Positions 43,510 through 54,960 of a DNA stretch of 64,000 nucleotides are shown in pieces. The stretch covers positions 60,989,149-61,053,148 of the forward strand of contig NC_135505.1 of NCBI RefSeq assembly GCF_052857255.1. The letters are read 5' to 3'. Below the pieces are notes generated by a model. That model worked only from the letters and a program-made list of their open reading frames with translations, did not search any database and had not been told where the DNA came from. Position numbers and translations under genes: made by a program. Positions within the stretch are counted from its first letter, which is position 1; each line of letters begins with the position of its first letter. Source of the DNA: Amblyomma americanum. Lineage: Eukaryota; Arthropoda; Arachnida; Ixodida; Ixodidae.

Positions 43510-43632
43510 TTCTTCACGTGGTCGAAGTTACTCCGTAGCACTCCGCTACTGCGCCTCTTTCGTTTTTCCTTCTTTCACCTCCTCCTCGATTCCTTCCCCC
43601 ACGGCGCGGTTGAGGCGTCCACTGAAATGTGA
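43510..43632 (+). repeat. SINE family II fragment
   Basis: Contains GTGGTCGAAGTTACTCCGTA, CTTCTTTCACC and CCCACGGCGCGGTTGAGGCG; this is the reverse of the body found at 4044 and 45085. Confidence 0.65.
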
Positions 43633-43949
43633 GACGGGCAGAGTCGATGACACTTGTTAGAGCGCTTGAGTGGTGTGCTGCGGAGGAAATGAAATTAAAT
43701 CTTATCGCAGCTGCTATGCCGGGGATAAGGCACTGGTGCCTGCGCGGTTCACATGTCTATGAGCCTTCTCTACGACGCAATTATTATGTGTGAAAGTCAA
43801 TACCTACTTCAGAATTTCGCTTTATTTCCACCGGGCGGCACCGCTCGAGCGCTCTAGACAAGTGTGAGCGACTCTGTACAGTTAATGCGCTTTTTGTGTG
43901 ATCGCGAGCAGTTTGTTTTTATTAACTATAAGAGAGTAATTACTCATTA

Positions 43950-44100
43950 CCAGCCGTAGGCCTTCAAAGGAAGGCTCTACAGCTTTCACAAATTTCGTAG
44001 TTGAGAAAAAAAAAGATCATGGTCCGGGGTTCGAACCCGCGACCACCGCCTGTCCGGGCCAGTCGCTCTGTCAGCTGTAAGCTAACCAGGACGGCTAGCA
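43950..44100 (-). repeat. tRNA-derived SINE, other head
   Basis: On the minus strand GGTTAGCTTACAGCTGACAG and GCGGGTTCGAACCCCGGACC resemble tRNA A and B boxes. An A-run and non-tRNA sequence follow. The head is not a credible tRNA gene: the acceptor stem does not close and the A box carries an extra base. Confidence 0.5.
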
Positions 44101-44620
44101 TGTGGTGAGGCGAGAGCGAACAGATCAACAGCTCTGAATGGGAACTATGTTAGCCCATCGTTTTGGGGAGTCCCCCAGGATGATGTGCAGTTGCAAGAAG
44201 GGAGCAGTTGTTTGCATCCACCCAAGCGCAGCCATATACGGCTGAGCACACGTCCTGCATAGCGGCGTCTTCCTTTTATACCGCTGCGCGTGGTTACCCC
44301 CTGCGGCGAGGAAACAGCGATAGAGAGAGAGTGTATTCTTTAAGCTCCGGTGCCGGCGCGGCCGTTCTCGATAGCTATGCGGCGTGGAGCGGATGCGTGC
44401 GGATGATGCGGCCTGTACGGGTGCTCCGGTCCGGAAGTGATCTGCGGTGCCGGCGACGGAGGCGCGGGTTTGTGGCGGTCCGCGTGCAGACGGCGCCTTC
44501 AAAGTGAACCGTGTCACATATTTCCCCCTAGAAGTGTACACGGATGGACAGAGCTAGAGTGTGCAGCTGTGGAAACCTTTTCGAATTCACGCTGACGGGT
44601 CGGCTGGGTGCGAGGCACGC

Positions 44621-44916
44621 TGTAGTCAGATACAACTTAAGAACGCAGCGGCTTTTCCCCGTCTAAGCACCAACTTGCAGCCAACGGCGTCGGCCGATTC
44701 TCATGGCCCTGCTAGTGTGACAGAGCAAGGAGTGGTACATGAAAGAGGGTAATCCCTTCCCTGTATGATCGGGGATATACCCCACTCTCCATTGTGGCGC
44801 CGCTCCGTGCATTCTCACGCTAGCCGAGTCATGAAAATCGACCGACGCCATTGGGTGGAAGTGGGTCCTTTGACGAGGAAAAGCCGCCGAATTCTCGTGT
44901 TGTATCCGACTATAGG
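44621..44916. mobile_element. Palindromic MITE, copy B
   Basis: Left TGTAGTCAGATACAACTTAAG, right CGTGTTGTATCCGACTATAG. Inner CGGCTTTTCCCCGTC matches the reverse of GACGAGGAAAAGCCG. Longest of the three copies; a central region is unique. Confidence 0.75.
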
Positions 44917-45084
44917 AGCCATGCAGATGTCTGACTAAGTTGCGGGCCGAGTATTGGTAGGTAGGTTAGGAGCATAGGAACGACGCAGTAACCGTCTCAC
45001 TTATTAGTTGGCACCTCAACCGCACCCTGAGGGAAGGGAGGCAGATGGGGTGAAAGAGAAAAGAGGTGCCGGAGTGGAGGTTAT

Positions 45085-45350
45085 TTTTTGGTGTTTGAGG
45101 TAAAGGAAATGGCGCTGTATCTGTCTCACATATCGGCGGACACCTGAACCGCGCCGTGAGGGAAAGGATAAAACAGGGACTGGAAGAAGAAAGGAAGAAA
45201 GACGTGCCGTAGTGGAGGTCTCGCGAATAATTTCGACCACCTGGGGATCTTCAACGTGCACTGGCATCGCGCAGCACACGGGCGCCTTTTGCGTTTCGCC
45301 TCCATCGCAACGCGGCCGGGATTCGATCCCCAGCCTAGTAGCCGAACGTC
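45085..45350 (-). repeat. tRNA-derived SINE, family II
   Basis: Shares with 4044-4335 the GGCGGACACCTGAACCGCGC segment, GAAGAAAGACGTGCCGTAGT and the GATCTTCAACGTGCACTGGC block. The head on the minus strand has the B box GGGGATCGAATCCCGGCC. A partial second tail precedes it at about 45007-45070. Confidence 0.75.
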
Positions 45351-46084
45351 CGTGTGTTCGTCTCGCCCTGCGTGGTCTCGTAGGGCGCTAAGAAAAAAAT
45401 GAAACTGTGTCTGACCTGTGTATTCGAGGCGCCAGCAAGCGAATGGAGGAAGTTTTTCGGAGCGCTGATTGGCTGCCACGCAGCGAACGCAGTACGTGCA
45501 AAACTAATCGCGGATGGGCTCCACGCGTGCAGCAAATATAAATCGCTCACTCGACAAGGACGTGAGCCCATTAAACTGAAGCGACTGCCATACTCGAAGC
45601 TGTCTCCTGCGCTTCACGCAACCCACTCGCGCGCAGGTGTGTCCTTGTGCACGCGCATATCGTTCATGGTCGCGGCTTTAGGTGTACTTTGTCACCTCCG
45701 CGGTGTCGGTTTCATTCCAAGCCCCTTTCTCTCTCTCTTGGCTGCCCTTCGTGGCGTTAGCCGCGCTTTGCGTTAACTTTTGTGCCGGTCTACGACGCTT
45801 TCTGCGGCCGCTTCGCTAATGCGCCACACTTTTTGCGTCGCATTGCGTGAGAAGGGGCCGCCTGCTCTGCGCTCATCTTCGCAAGGAAAGCGGTGCGCGC
45901 ACCAACCAGACCGGCGGAATTCACTGCGCGACGAGAACGCGAGAAGACTTGGGCGCCCGTATAGCGGGTCCTCGCCTTCCGGCCTTGTTTCTACAAACAC
46001 GCCGTTTGCTTTTGGAGGGAAAGCTCGACTTCACGATCAAAGCTGCGAAAGCCGTGGCATCGCTGAAGACTTTACCTCGAATAA

Positions 46085-46200
46085 ATGAATAACTTAAATA
46101 AAATAAATAAATAGTGCCACGACTGAAATTCGAACCCGCGGCGGCGGGAACAGATCAGATTCGCTGGCCACTGCGTTAGAGCACTGTGCTATCGCTGGAA
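46085..46200 (-). repeat. tRNA-derived SINE, family IV
   Basis: Minus strand: GCGATAGCACAGTGCTCTAA, CCAGCGAATCTGATCTGTTC, GCGGGTTCGAATTTCAGTCG. The first and last parts are A- and B-box-like. AATAAATAA repeats lie at the end. Confidence 0.65.
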
Positions 46201-46443
46201 CCAACCACGCGTCGTGTTAGACTGCAGCACGCACTCGCGCTGTGCATTACACATTGTCGTCGTCATCAACCACAGTCTGAGGCGCGTACAGATCAGATCA
46301 GGTGGACCTTGATCAGAACTTAACCTGAGTCCAATATCGTCGCCAGACGTGCCTGTGACCCAGAAAAGCAAGACCATGAACCAGCCAGGATAAACACATG
46401 CTTTCGTAGGTCTACTGGGTTTAACTACGTTAAAACACTGCTC

Positions 46444-46810
46444 TTTTAACGCGAGAGCGTCAAAGGCACCGTTGCACCAAAAATCCGGCCTCGGCGTAAT
46501 CAGGGAAAAATCGCGAGCATGGCCCTGGCAGGTGGTGCCCAGAGAGCAACCTAGGAGGCAAGTGGGCCACCTAGGTCACGTGACCTTGCGGCGTCACCAC
46601 AACCTGTCCACCGGATAGTGGGCAAACTGCCCTCATTGGCAGGTGGCAGATAAATTAATGAGTGGTCGCTCGGGAAGAGCAACCTGGGCTCACAAGTCCC
46701 ACCACTGGGAGCACCTGCCATCTCAGGGCAGTGGCGCATCGCTTAACCATTGCACCACTGTGCCAGAAGAAGAGAGATGAGGATTGCCGGGGATCCATGA
46801 ATGTAAAGGA
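46444..46810 (-). repeat. tRNA-derived SINE, family III
   Basis: Minus-strand head CTGGCACAGTGGTGCAATGG near 46755, body with AGGTCACGTGACCTAGGTGG, end TTGACGCTCTCGCGTTAAAA. Best-kept copy of the family in this window. Confidence 0.75.
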
Positions 46811-46984
46811 GAGAGTGACCCTCCGCGTATGTAGGAATTAACCCGTTACACTATCACGTCATACACTTAAGCCGGAGCTTAAGTGCCCCTCCATTTTTTT
46901 CTAGTGTGCTAACACGAAGACTTTTAATCACAAAAAAAAAAACCGTTGTATGTTTGTCTGAAGGCAGCCAGAGCTGCAGAAATA

Positions 46985-47110
46985 CAATAAATAGACAAGG
47001 AGATGTAAATATCGCCACGCCTGGGCGTCGAACCCGCGGCGGCGCGAACAGACCAGCCTCGCTGGCCACTGCACGAGAGCACTATGATGCTGTACCGCCG
47101 CCACCGATCA
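46985..47110 (-). repeat. tRNA-derived SINE, family IV
   Basis: Minus strand: GTACAGCATCATAGTGCTCT, CCAGCGAGGCTGGTCTGTTC, GCGGGTTCGACGCCCAGGCG; same plan as 46085-46200. Confidence 0.6.
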
Positions 47111-47467
47111 CGCATCGTGTTTAACTGGCGCTGCGCATTGCACGTCTTCGTCGACTTCTGTGGTATCGCACAAGGCGCGTTAAGCGTGTCCCAAAACGTT
47201 GTACTGCGCTACCACTGAGGTCCCCAGTCCCCGATTTCGCCGATATTTGCCTGAAGCCTGACCTTGGAACCCGAGTCTCGAACCGAAAGCGAAATGGGAC
47301 ACACATCGCATTAGGCTAAGTGAGCTAAACCAGCTGCGTTTTTTAAAGAGCTTTAGCTCTTGCTACTCGCATTCGAACGTTTCTTGTCCGTCGTGGCATT
47401 GTAGTTCGTGAAGACGACAATGCACTGCGCGAGAGTGTGTTGCAGTTAAACACGAGGGGTGATCGAC

Positions 47468-47700
47468 TGCGGCGGTAGCATAGGGCTGTCACGCAGTGGC
47501 CAGCCAAACTAATCTGTTCGCGCCGCCGCGCGTTCGAATTTCATTCTGGCAATATTTCTTTATCTTAATTTAGTTATTCACTTATTAGAGGTAAAGGCTT
47601 CAGCGATGCCACGGCTTTTGCAGCTTTGGCGGTGAAGTAGGTTCGAATCCCAGTCTCCGCAATATTTCCTTTATTTTCTTATTAATGCAGTAGCATTGTA
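47468..47700 (+). repeat. tRNA-derived SINE, family IV
   Basis: Plus-strand copy with GCGGCGGTAGCATAGGGCTG, CCAGCCAAACTAATCTGTTC and GCGTTCGAATTTCATTCTGG. A second B-box-like GGTTCGAATCCC lies at about 47641, so two heads may be fused. Confidence 0.55.
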
Positions 47701-49064
47701 TGGTTATGTCGCCTCAACACAAAGTCTCCGCAACGTTTGTGCGATCGATTATGTCGTTCTGTGGAGATGAATGTGTAAAGGTTTCATTGTGTTAAGTAGT
47801 GCGTGAGTAGATCTTGAAATGGAGAAAGTTGGCTTGGCGAATTATGAGTTGTTAATTTATTAAACTGAATATGAAGTTAAATGCTGTGTATGAAGCAGGT
47901 TTTGGGTGGCTGATTCGATGAAAAATGATGTAAATGCGTCAGAAGGCTTAATTAGTATAAAAAGGAACAAAAATAAAAGAAGAAATTATACAAGAAATTT
48001 TCTAGTAACGAAAAATAAAGGATGAAAAATGGCGGGAGAAAGAGGAAAAGGAAAGGCATTTCCGCTCTTAAGCAGACTTCAGTGCAATCGTGTAATTTTT
48101 TATTTATGATTCGGCCGAGGTCGCCCTCAACGTCAAGCCTTAGACAAACTCGGTGAGCCGGTTAGACCCCGTGAAGAAGTTATTTCGCGCTAAAAAAAAA
48201 ACATAGGTGTCGCCATCCCCGGCCGACTTCGCAAGAAAAGTGCATGCGTCGACGCAGAGTTTCTACGCGTATCCCGGAGGCAAGGCTTACGCCGGCATTC
48301 ATTTTATTACGGAAGCAACCAGTCGGTATGGCCGTCACGAGTTTGAGTCGAGTGGTGGGGATATTTTGGAATTCAGTTTTCTCGGCCATAAACGCGCCTT
48401 CTGATGCCGAACGAAAACGCCAGGTAATCAGTTTTTGCTGAGAACATTCGGATGGAATTACTCCTCTGTGGCCCCTTTTTTGTGGAACGGTGGATTCATG
48501 GTATAGGTCCTGTATGTATCGGGAGTGGAAATCATTCAGCGACGTTTCTCGCACACGCTATACCTTTATAAAGGGCGCATCCTTTATGCATGCCCTGTCG
48601 TGGCCGGGAACCGCCTGCCTCTGCTGGTATAGGGCTGCGGTCGTGGGCAGGATGTCCGCTCGTAATCGTCTCCATGCATGTATCCGGTGTCTCCGAACGG
48701 AGACTGTTCGCATGCTTCGGTGGCGCCCGCAGCTGCTGAAGAACAAATGGGAGCCGAGCCAGCGGGGCGGCAGTTTTCTGCCGTCCCCCCTAATAGGGAC
48801 ATGTCCGCGCTCTATCTCCGCTTTCCGTGTGTAGTTCTCTAGGCTTTCGTAAATGTCGCCGTGGAGTCGCGCTCGCGGCCCGCATTACATTGTCTGTTAA
48901 CACGTTTCACTCTTCAACTGGGAACGTGCTTGGTGCGATCTGCTAGTAAGGTGCACTTATCGTCATTGCACTTCGCAAGGATACTAAAAGGTTATGAACG
49001 AAAGAAAAAGCGCAGTAATTGTCCCAGGTCGATTACCCGGGGCTCTTTGACCCGCGTTCGCCTG
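47701..49064. other. No gene seen
   Basis: AT-rich then mixed sequence. Frames at 48180-48834 are open on both strands and have no recognised motif. Confidence 0.35.
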
Positions 49065-49255
49065 ATGACGCGCCATGACGCGGGTTCGAATCCAGCTTGC
49101 GGCTGCCGAATTGATGGAGGCGAAGTACAGGACTATCGTGTGCATTGTGCAACGTGGGTGCATATTAAAGAATACCCGGGCGGTTGAAATTAATCAGGAA
49201 ACCTTCGATATAGAGCATCTCTCATAGCCCATATGCAGCTGTGGGTGGTTAAACT
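49065..49255 (+). repeat. Diverged SINE family I
   Basis: The B box GACGCGGGTTCGAATCCAGC is followed by GATGGAGGCGAAGTACAGGA, AAAGAATACCCGGGCGGTTG and CTCTCATAGCC; substitutions are frequent, so the copy is old. Confidence 0.6.
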
Positions 49256-50244
49256 TTATGTTATGACTAAGCTGTCGACGCGCCGTCTGACCGGCCGAAG
49301 ATCTTAAAAAGCGGTGCTGAGAAGCTGCCTGCGGGATTTCGCACTCTTCGCTGGGCGATGATGACCTTCCCAAAGAAGGGCGCCTGGGGACTTCCGGAAG
49401 AAAGTATTCGGGGGAACAAGGGAACGGAAAAAGCCGCATCGGTATTGCGGGCAGCACTGGCGTCTTCGGTTGAACTGTCACCTCAGTAGATTTGTATGAC
49501 TCATTCCAGTTACTCCTCTTACATCTGTTTATGTGCCTTTGGCAAAAATACGCGGCACATTATAGCATCGTGTTATTGTGCGAGGCCTCGTTCAGCAAGT
49601 GTTTTTTTTATTTTTTGAATATATTTAGTAACGTCACGGCGTGAATATCATGCAGACATTGCAAGTGTGACTACACAGCAAGCAGTTTCATAAACATCGT
49701 GAAAGACACATCTGGGTATTATAATTATAGTTGAGGATGCTGTAAGTGTAGTGCAAAGTTACGTCGTCGGCAGCTTTTCGTGATGAATGTTTACCTACCC
49801 ACCAAAAAATGCAGCCCCCCCCCCCCCCCCCCAAAGAAAAAAAAAAGATAAGCGCCTTTTAAAGCAATGGTAAAAAGGATGCAGCTGTAACGATCCCACC
49901 CGGCTGTGGGTGTGACAAGCGTACTTCGCACCCTTAAGGGTGCAATTTTTTTTTTACAGGATAGGAGACTCAGACAACGGCGCCCACTGTCCCCGCAGCT
50001 TTCAGACGTGGCGGCCGCGGCTGCCTTCAGTCGGCGCTCGTCGACTGCTGTAGCCTATATCGTCGGTATCGTCGAGCGAGTGGCCCGGAAGTAAGTGCTC
50101 GGCGTCGTATCGCAGTTGCGGCACGCCCTCCACGAGTGGCTGCTCGAAGCGTTGCGGAAGCGTGTCGACCTTTCCCCCCTCGGGGGCCGCTCCATCGAGG
50201 AATCACCGCTTTCTTTTGTGGGTGAGGGAAGATAATGCATTTAA
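49256..50244. other. No gene seen; poly-C tract
   Basis: Holds a C-run at about 49817-49832 followed by an A-run. Minus and plus frames near 49900-50250 have no recognised domain. Confidence 0.35.
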
Positions 50245-50345
50245 GCACGGCACGGGCTCGGGCCGGGCCGGGCCGGAAAATTACGGTTTCGCCGGGCTGG
50301 GCCCAGGCCGGAAATTGCGCTCCCGGGCCGGGCCTGCACTTATAA
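50245..50345. repeat. GGGCCGGGC-rich segment
   Basis: Repeated GGGCCGGGCCGG-like words, partly palindromic (CGGGCTCGGGCCGGGCCGGG ... CCCGGGCCGGGCC). Possibly the end of a DNA transposon; no partner end was found. Confidence 0.45.
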
Positions 50346-51809
50346 ACGGGCTGCGTACGGCTTTTGATTCACTAGCGGTGGGCGATATGCTCTACCAGAG
50401 GGCGCTCCACATGTGATCGGGTTAGAGTCACTGGGTAAGTCTTCAGACCCCTCTCCCCGCCACCAGATTTGAAAGAACTGACTCTCCCAGCACTGCAATC
50501 GCATCCGTGCATATCTGCGCATCCGCCTTGGCAACGTTGTTATTATAAGTGACAAATTAGCACGCACAGCTAACTTCTGAGATAACTGAACGGGCAGTGA
50601 GAACAAAACGGGAGACAATTATTTTTGTAACTCGTTTGAAGCAGCATCTGGCGCATGTATGCGAGTTCCAGAGGAAAGCCCTGATGTTTCGGAAACCCGC
50701 CTCTCTATATGGGAAGTCCTTGCAAATCGTAGTGTTCGCAGTTATGGCAGCATTGGGCCGCGGCAGTGGTACTTCTACCAAGACCGGCGGCGCGGCGGGA
50801 AACGAACGCGGTACTCTGAAAACTTATCCGGTGACTCATCCAGCTCTGATTTTTGTGTCTGCTCATGAATGGATATCTGAAGCCTCATAGGAACCGCTGG
50901 AGAAGTAACTACCTTCATTCGATTGCTCGACGGGCAGCCGCCTGTTCCGAGATGGTCTTTGATTGTCTGCTTTCGCCTCCCAAAAGCACATCTATCTCTA
51001 CGCTTCGAGAAGCGCCATTGAAGAAGAGCATATTGGTTTAGGAGACACTTCGGGTCTTCATGCACATGCTGATCAATGAATAGGCACTCTTTCTTTTCGG
51101 TTCCATGTGCACAAACGCGGTCAGTGCAGCCATGAATGCAGGCCGAGAAATAGTGCTCATTAAAGAAAGAAAAAATCGATCTTATTGGTACGGCTTCGAG
51201 TTTGTTTTAAGCGTTAGACGTCGCGGGCTGTAAAAAGTGACTGATTAAAAACCTAGAGGTAGCGCAATGTTTATTGCGCGTGTATGCGACCGTTTTCGTT
51301 TGGCTCTTGGAACTTTGAGGCTGTATATTTACAGACAACATCGCTGTTGCAAAACCTGAGCCAGCGAACCCGCCTCATGTCTTCTGTTATTTGTATGTTT
51401 ACCAAACCTGCAGTTTCTTCAAGTGTTATTGCGATCGTAGCACCTTTGTCGGCCACCTATTTACCTGTGTAGCATGCAGGAGACTACACTGGCACACAGT
51501 GAGCAATTTGCCTCTTGAGTTTTTACTGGGAGTGGAGAGCAGAAGCTCTGGCCTCGGGCCTCTGTGCTGTGCTGTGCTCTGAACCTAGGCGAAAAGCGAA
51601 AAAAGCTGAACCAGGGCAGTACTGGAGCGGCGGTGGTGCCGCCGTAGTGAGCTCAAGTGTGCTCAAGCAAACGGAATCGTTATAGTGTCTGATTCAGGGT
51701 TTCATGTTGCCTATATATGGCGTACTTCTACGTTTTTTTTTTTTTAGTGCGCGCGTTAGGCTGCTATAGTCGCTGAAACGTGGTAAGGCACCGATGTCGC
51801 GTGGCACAC
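50346..51809. other. No gene seen
   Basis: Mixed sequence without supported genes or repeat boundaries. Confidence 0.35.
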
Positions 51810-52320
51810 TAGAGAGTTTTTGCAAAGCGGAGACGTACTGTTTGACACGCAGTGGTTTATCGGCCATCGAGTGCGCAGTGGCGGGGGCGGGCGCGGCCAC
51901 TGCGCGCGAGGTTTTAGCGTAGCGGAGACGTGCAAGAGTCTGATACAACTCGAGAACATAGCGATGAATGCGCTCAATGGAGGCTCAGCACGGATGCTTT
52001 CAGGCGCAAGATTAGCCACTATGGGCATTAAGAGCAACGCCACTACAACCGGTCTATGCCACTGACTGGAGGGAATTCGTTGCTTCATTCTTGAGTTGTG
52101 TCCGGCTATACGGGAGCACCGGACGCCTCGTGCTCACGTGCAGTTCCGGGGCGGGGCGAGGCTACTGCGCGGTGTACACTACTGCGTCTCCGCTCTGCTA
52201 AAATCCTCTATGGGGGTTTTCGCATTGCGAAGACGTGCTAGCGCAGACGTGCACGGGGTTGCCGGACACCTGTGCTGGTGCGGCTCCGCTGTGCTAAAGC
52301 TCTCAAATGCTGCGCGAGAA
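51810..52320. repeat. Nest of MITE ends
   Basis: The motif (TTTAGCNTAGCGGAGACGTGC-like) appears at about 51812, 51911 and 52219 in one orientation and at about 52184 and 52283 in the other. MITE copy C lies in the middle (51936-52111). Several related elements have inserted into one another. Confidence 0.55.
51936..52111. mobile_element. Palindromic MITE, copy C
   Basis: Left GTCTGATACAACTCGAGAAC, right ATTCTTGAGTTGTGTCCGGC; inverted match to about 20 bases. Shortest and most diverged of the three copies. Confidence 0.6.
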
Positions 52321-52934
52321 TAGGCGCGCGAGCAAGTGTCGCGGCGATCTGATGGTTTCGTCTCGGGAGGCCTTCTTGAGACGCGTGCACCACTACTGTG
52401 CCAGTGAGTGTGGAGTGCGCAACATTCGTGAGTGGCACGGACAAGGTATCGCACTTCGTCTGTTCTCTGACGAAGACACTTGGGATACTGAAAGCAGCTT
52501 TGTGGTCTAGTTCGAACTCCGTTTTTTCTGTTTTCTCAACGCTGTTAGTCTCTCCCTCGTCTGTATACAGTGTCCGTCACCGTTCTCTGGGCGAGAAACC
52601 GAGAAGTGACAGCGTGTCCAGCGTTGATGTGATACCCTTGTGCTCCGCTGTTGCCGCAGGATGGGCTGTGCCCGCGGAGGTCCTTTGCCCGTCAGGGTTG
52701 TTTTGTTTTTGTTACGAACCATTCTTCATCTGAATTGCTTTTCTGGGGACTACATCTCCTTGCGTTTTGTGTCAGATTGTCTCTGAGCCCTGCAAAGCTG
52801 CGCTGGTACGGACCCCCCTCCCGCTTTTATTTGTGTTCTTTTCAGTACAATCATTCAGTGGTTCAAGGGTAGACAGACGCTGCACAAAGCGATGTTTACG
52901 ACGGAAAATGTTCGCAAAAGATGAAGCCGTTCAA

Positions 52935-53330
52935 GAGAGAGAGAATAAACATTTAATTGTAAAAAGAAACCCGGAGCGGAGTGTGGGTGGGGTCTTGGTC
53001 AAGACTCCAGTGGCATCCGCCGACGCTTTGGCGATGGCAGCTAGCACTTCCTGGTCTTTCCAGGCTGCCGCTTGCCAGCGTCACCTTCCACTGCTCCAGC
53101 GCCGCGTTGGGCGGCTTTAAGTGGTTCTCTCTAGCTGAGCATGTCCATGTTATGTGCGTGAATGTGGAAATTTCGCCACACCAAGGACATGTATCCGCGT
53201 TGGAAGTATAGCACAGATTTAGCCCTTCTGGGCAGCCTACTGTGCCGACGGAAACAATAACGAAAAGGGAACACATGTGAAATATTTAGCACAGAGCCTA
53301 AGAACGATACAAGGTATTACATATACGGTG
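52935..53330 (-). pseudogene. LINE 3' end with C-terminal zinc motif
   Basis: Minus strand from about 53276: CYTSNADTCPWCGEISTFTH, then ITWTC and EQWKVTLASG. The C-x2-C...H-x4-C layout and EQW ending are those of LINE proteins after the RNase H domain. The 3' end contains TTTATTCTCTCTCTC. 5'-truncated. Confidence 0.65.
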
Positions 53331-53367
53331 TCCGCGCTGATTTTACGATCTTGATTTATTGTGTGCG

Positions 53368-53895
53368 CTACGCGAGTCCCCTCTCAAGATCTTCGTGAGC
53401 GCAGTGTCGGATGGCGATGAAGACTACCATCCCCGGTGAAATTGCACCTTTTGTGAGCATTTCCCAGGAGCCCTGAAGCATATGCGCAGGCAGAATCAGG
53501 TGATCGCACAGGTAGTTTAGGGTGGATTCACACGGCGGACCGTTGGCCCACCGACCAAGCGTCACGTGACGTCCAAGTTCCGCTCCGCGTGGTTCTGCCT
53601 TGTTCGTGGGCATGTCCATATTCCACTTATCGCCGCGTGAAAAGGTGAAGGTCCGAGCAGGCGGCGATAAGGGCATCAAATATGCGTACGGCCTTTCTCG
53701 GTGTGCGAGCCATATATGCAGACATTGTAGAGCTGTGGAGCAGTGGCTTGCGAGCAAGCCACTGCTTGAGAAAGCGACAGACTTCTGAGGGAAGGGTGCG
53801 AAGACGCGGCCACAGTCAAACCACATTTTATAGACACCTTGGAAAGTGCGGCAGAAAGCCTTCCGCCGTATTCTGCGTCGAACGTTGCTATCCAC
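53368..53895 (-). other. Unrecognised 175-codon open frame
   Basis: Open minus-strand frame, ending MVVFIAIRHCAHEDLERGLA. Plus-strand frames over the same bases are also partly open. No motif is recognised; it could be part of an unidentified repeat, since it directly follows the LINE tail. Confidence 0.25.
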
Positions 53896-54456
53896 CCAAT
53901 GCTTATCTCAGGAGAAAACGAAACTGTCGGCTTGTCATCTGGCTTTATGTTCCTTAAGGAGGGAAGAGTTAATTTCTTTTAAACAAACATATTTTTAAGA
54001 GCGTCAGCTCTTACTACTTGCGGTTGTGAAGGACGAGTCTGTCTGCAATGAAGGTCAAATTGACCAAAGCAGTTATCACGCGACCACACTATATCACATA
54101 GCGACAGTGGGCGCGTAACGCATCAGTCGATACCCCTATACTTTCGATCCGTTGTGTATGCACCGGCCATCGAAGTGGGACACCCCCTTGGGACCACCAT
54201 TTGCATAAAATTTAGGGTCCACCCGCTTGACGCAGAATGTTTCAATCGTGTCAAATGATTTGGAGGATAAAATTACAAATTGAGATCAAGCCCAAAAATA
54301 TGTGTGGGATTCATACCGATGATTTTTCCGCCCCAAAACCGTGCATTCTGAGGGCCTTCAGACGGCCATTACGGCCGAACCGTTTGTCGCATGGGTTTCT
54401 GGATGGTGTCAAACCATTCGTCGTGTTGTGATGCACACGTTTGTAAAATTTAGCCC

Positions 54457-54960
54457 ATGTGCACTTGAAAGAAAGAATTCAGCAACATAAAAACGACGTT
54501 CGCAAATTCGCGAGAGCGCAATCCAGTAGCCGAACATCCGAGGACTCCGACCATGGAATCAACTTCGAAGAAACCCGCATCCTGGGAACCGAAACAAATT
54601 ACCACAAAAGGTTCCTTCTGGAATCCTGGCATATCCAAACCACCCCAAACAATATCAACCGCACAAAAGGAAACCTGCCCCCAGTATATGGAGAGGGACT
54701 TCGCTCTTCAACTCAAGGAAAAAAAGTCGCCATTCACCACCTCCCTGCAGTGCGCCAGCGTGACTAACAGCCTAAACCCCCCTCCCCCGCGCCTTTCCCG
54801 TCACAGCTGTCGTTCCTTTGACCCCCCCCCCCCCCCTCCCTTCCATACTTTAAAGACACTAGCTACTGCCCTCAGTCACCCCTGATGAAGGAGCCGTGTC
54901 GGCTTCGAAACGTTGGGTTAAAGTTAAAATTTTTGGTTGGAGTTGTGCAGTTTTATTATA
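54457..54960 (+). mobile_element. Penelope-like element, 3' end with GIY-YIG tail
   Basis: From 54459 the frame reads HLKERIQQHKNDVRKFARAQ ... KRFLLESWHIQTTPNNINRT and GNLPPVY, the C-terminal end of the GIY-YIG endonuclease of Penelope-like retroelements (R-x-x-EH...LES-x-HI...N-x-G-x-LP-x-VY). The non-coding tail includes CCTGATGAAGGAGCCGTGTC and GGCTTCGAAACGTTGGGTTA, typical of these elements. The reverse transcriptase is absent. Confidence 0.75.

Noticed and set aside
44015..44095. Possible tRNA gene on the minus strand
   Set aside because: Extra bases in the D arm region and no closed acceptor stem; followed by SINE-like sequence.
53540..53560. GGTGGATTCACACGGCGGAC as a Harbinger-like transposon end
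   Set aside because: No inverted partner was found nearby, so an element cannot be supported.
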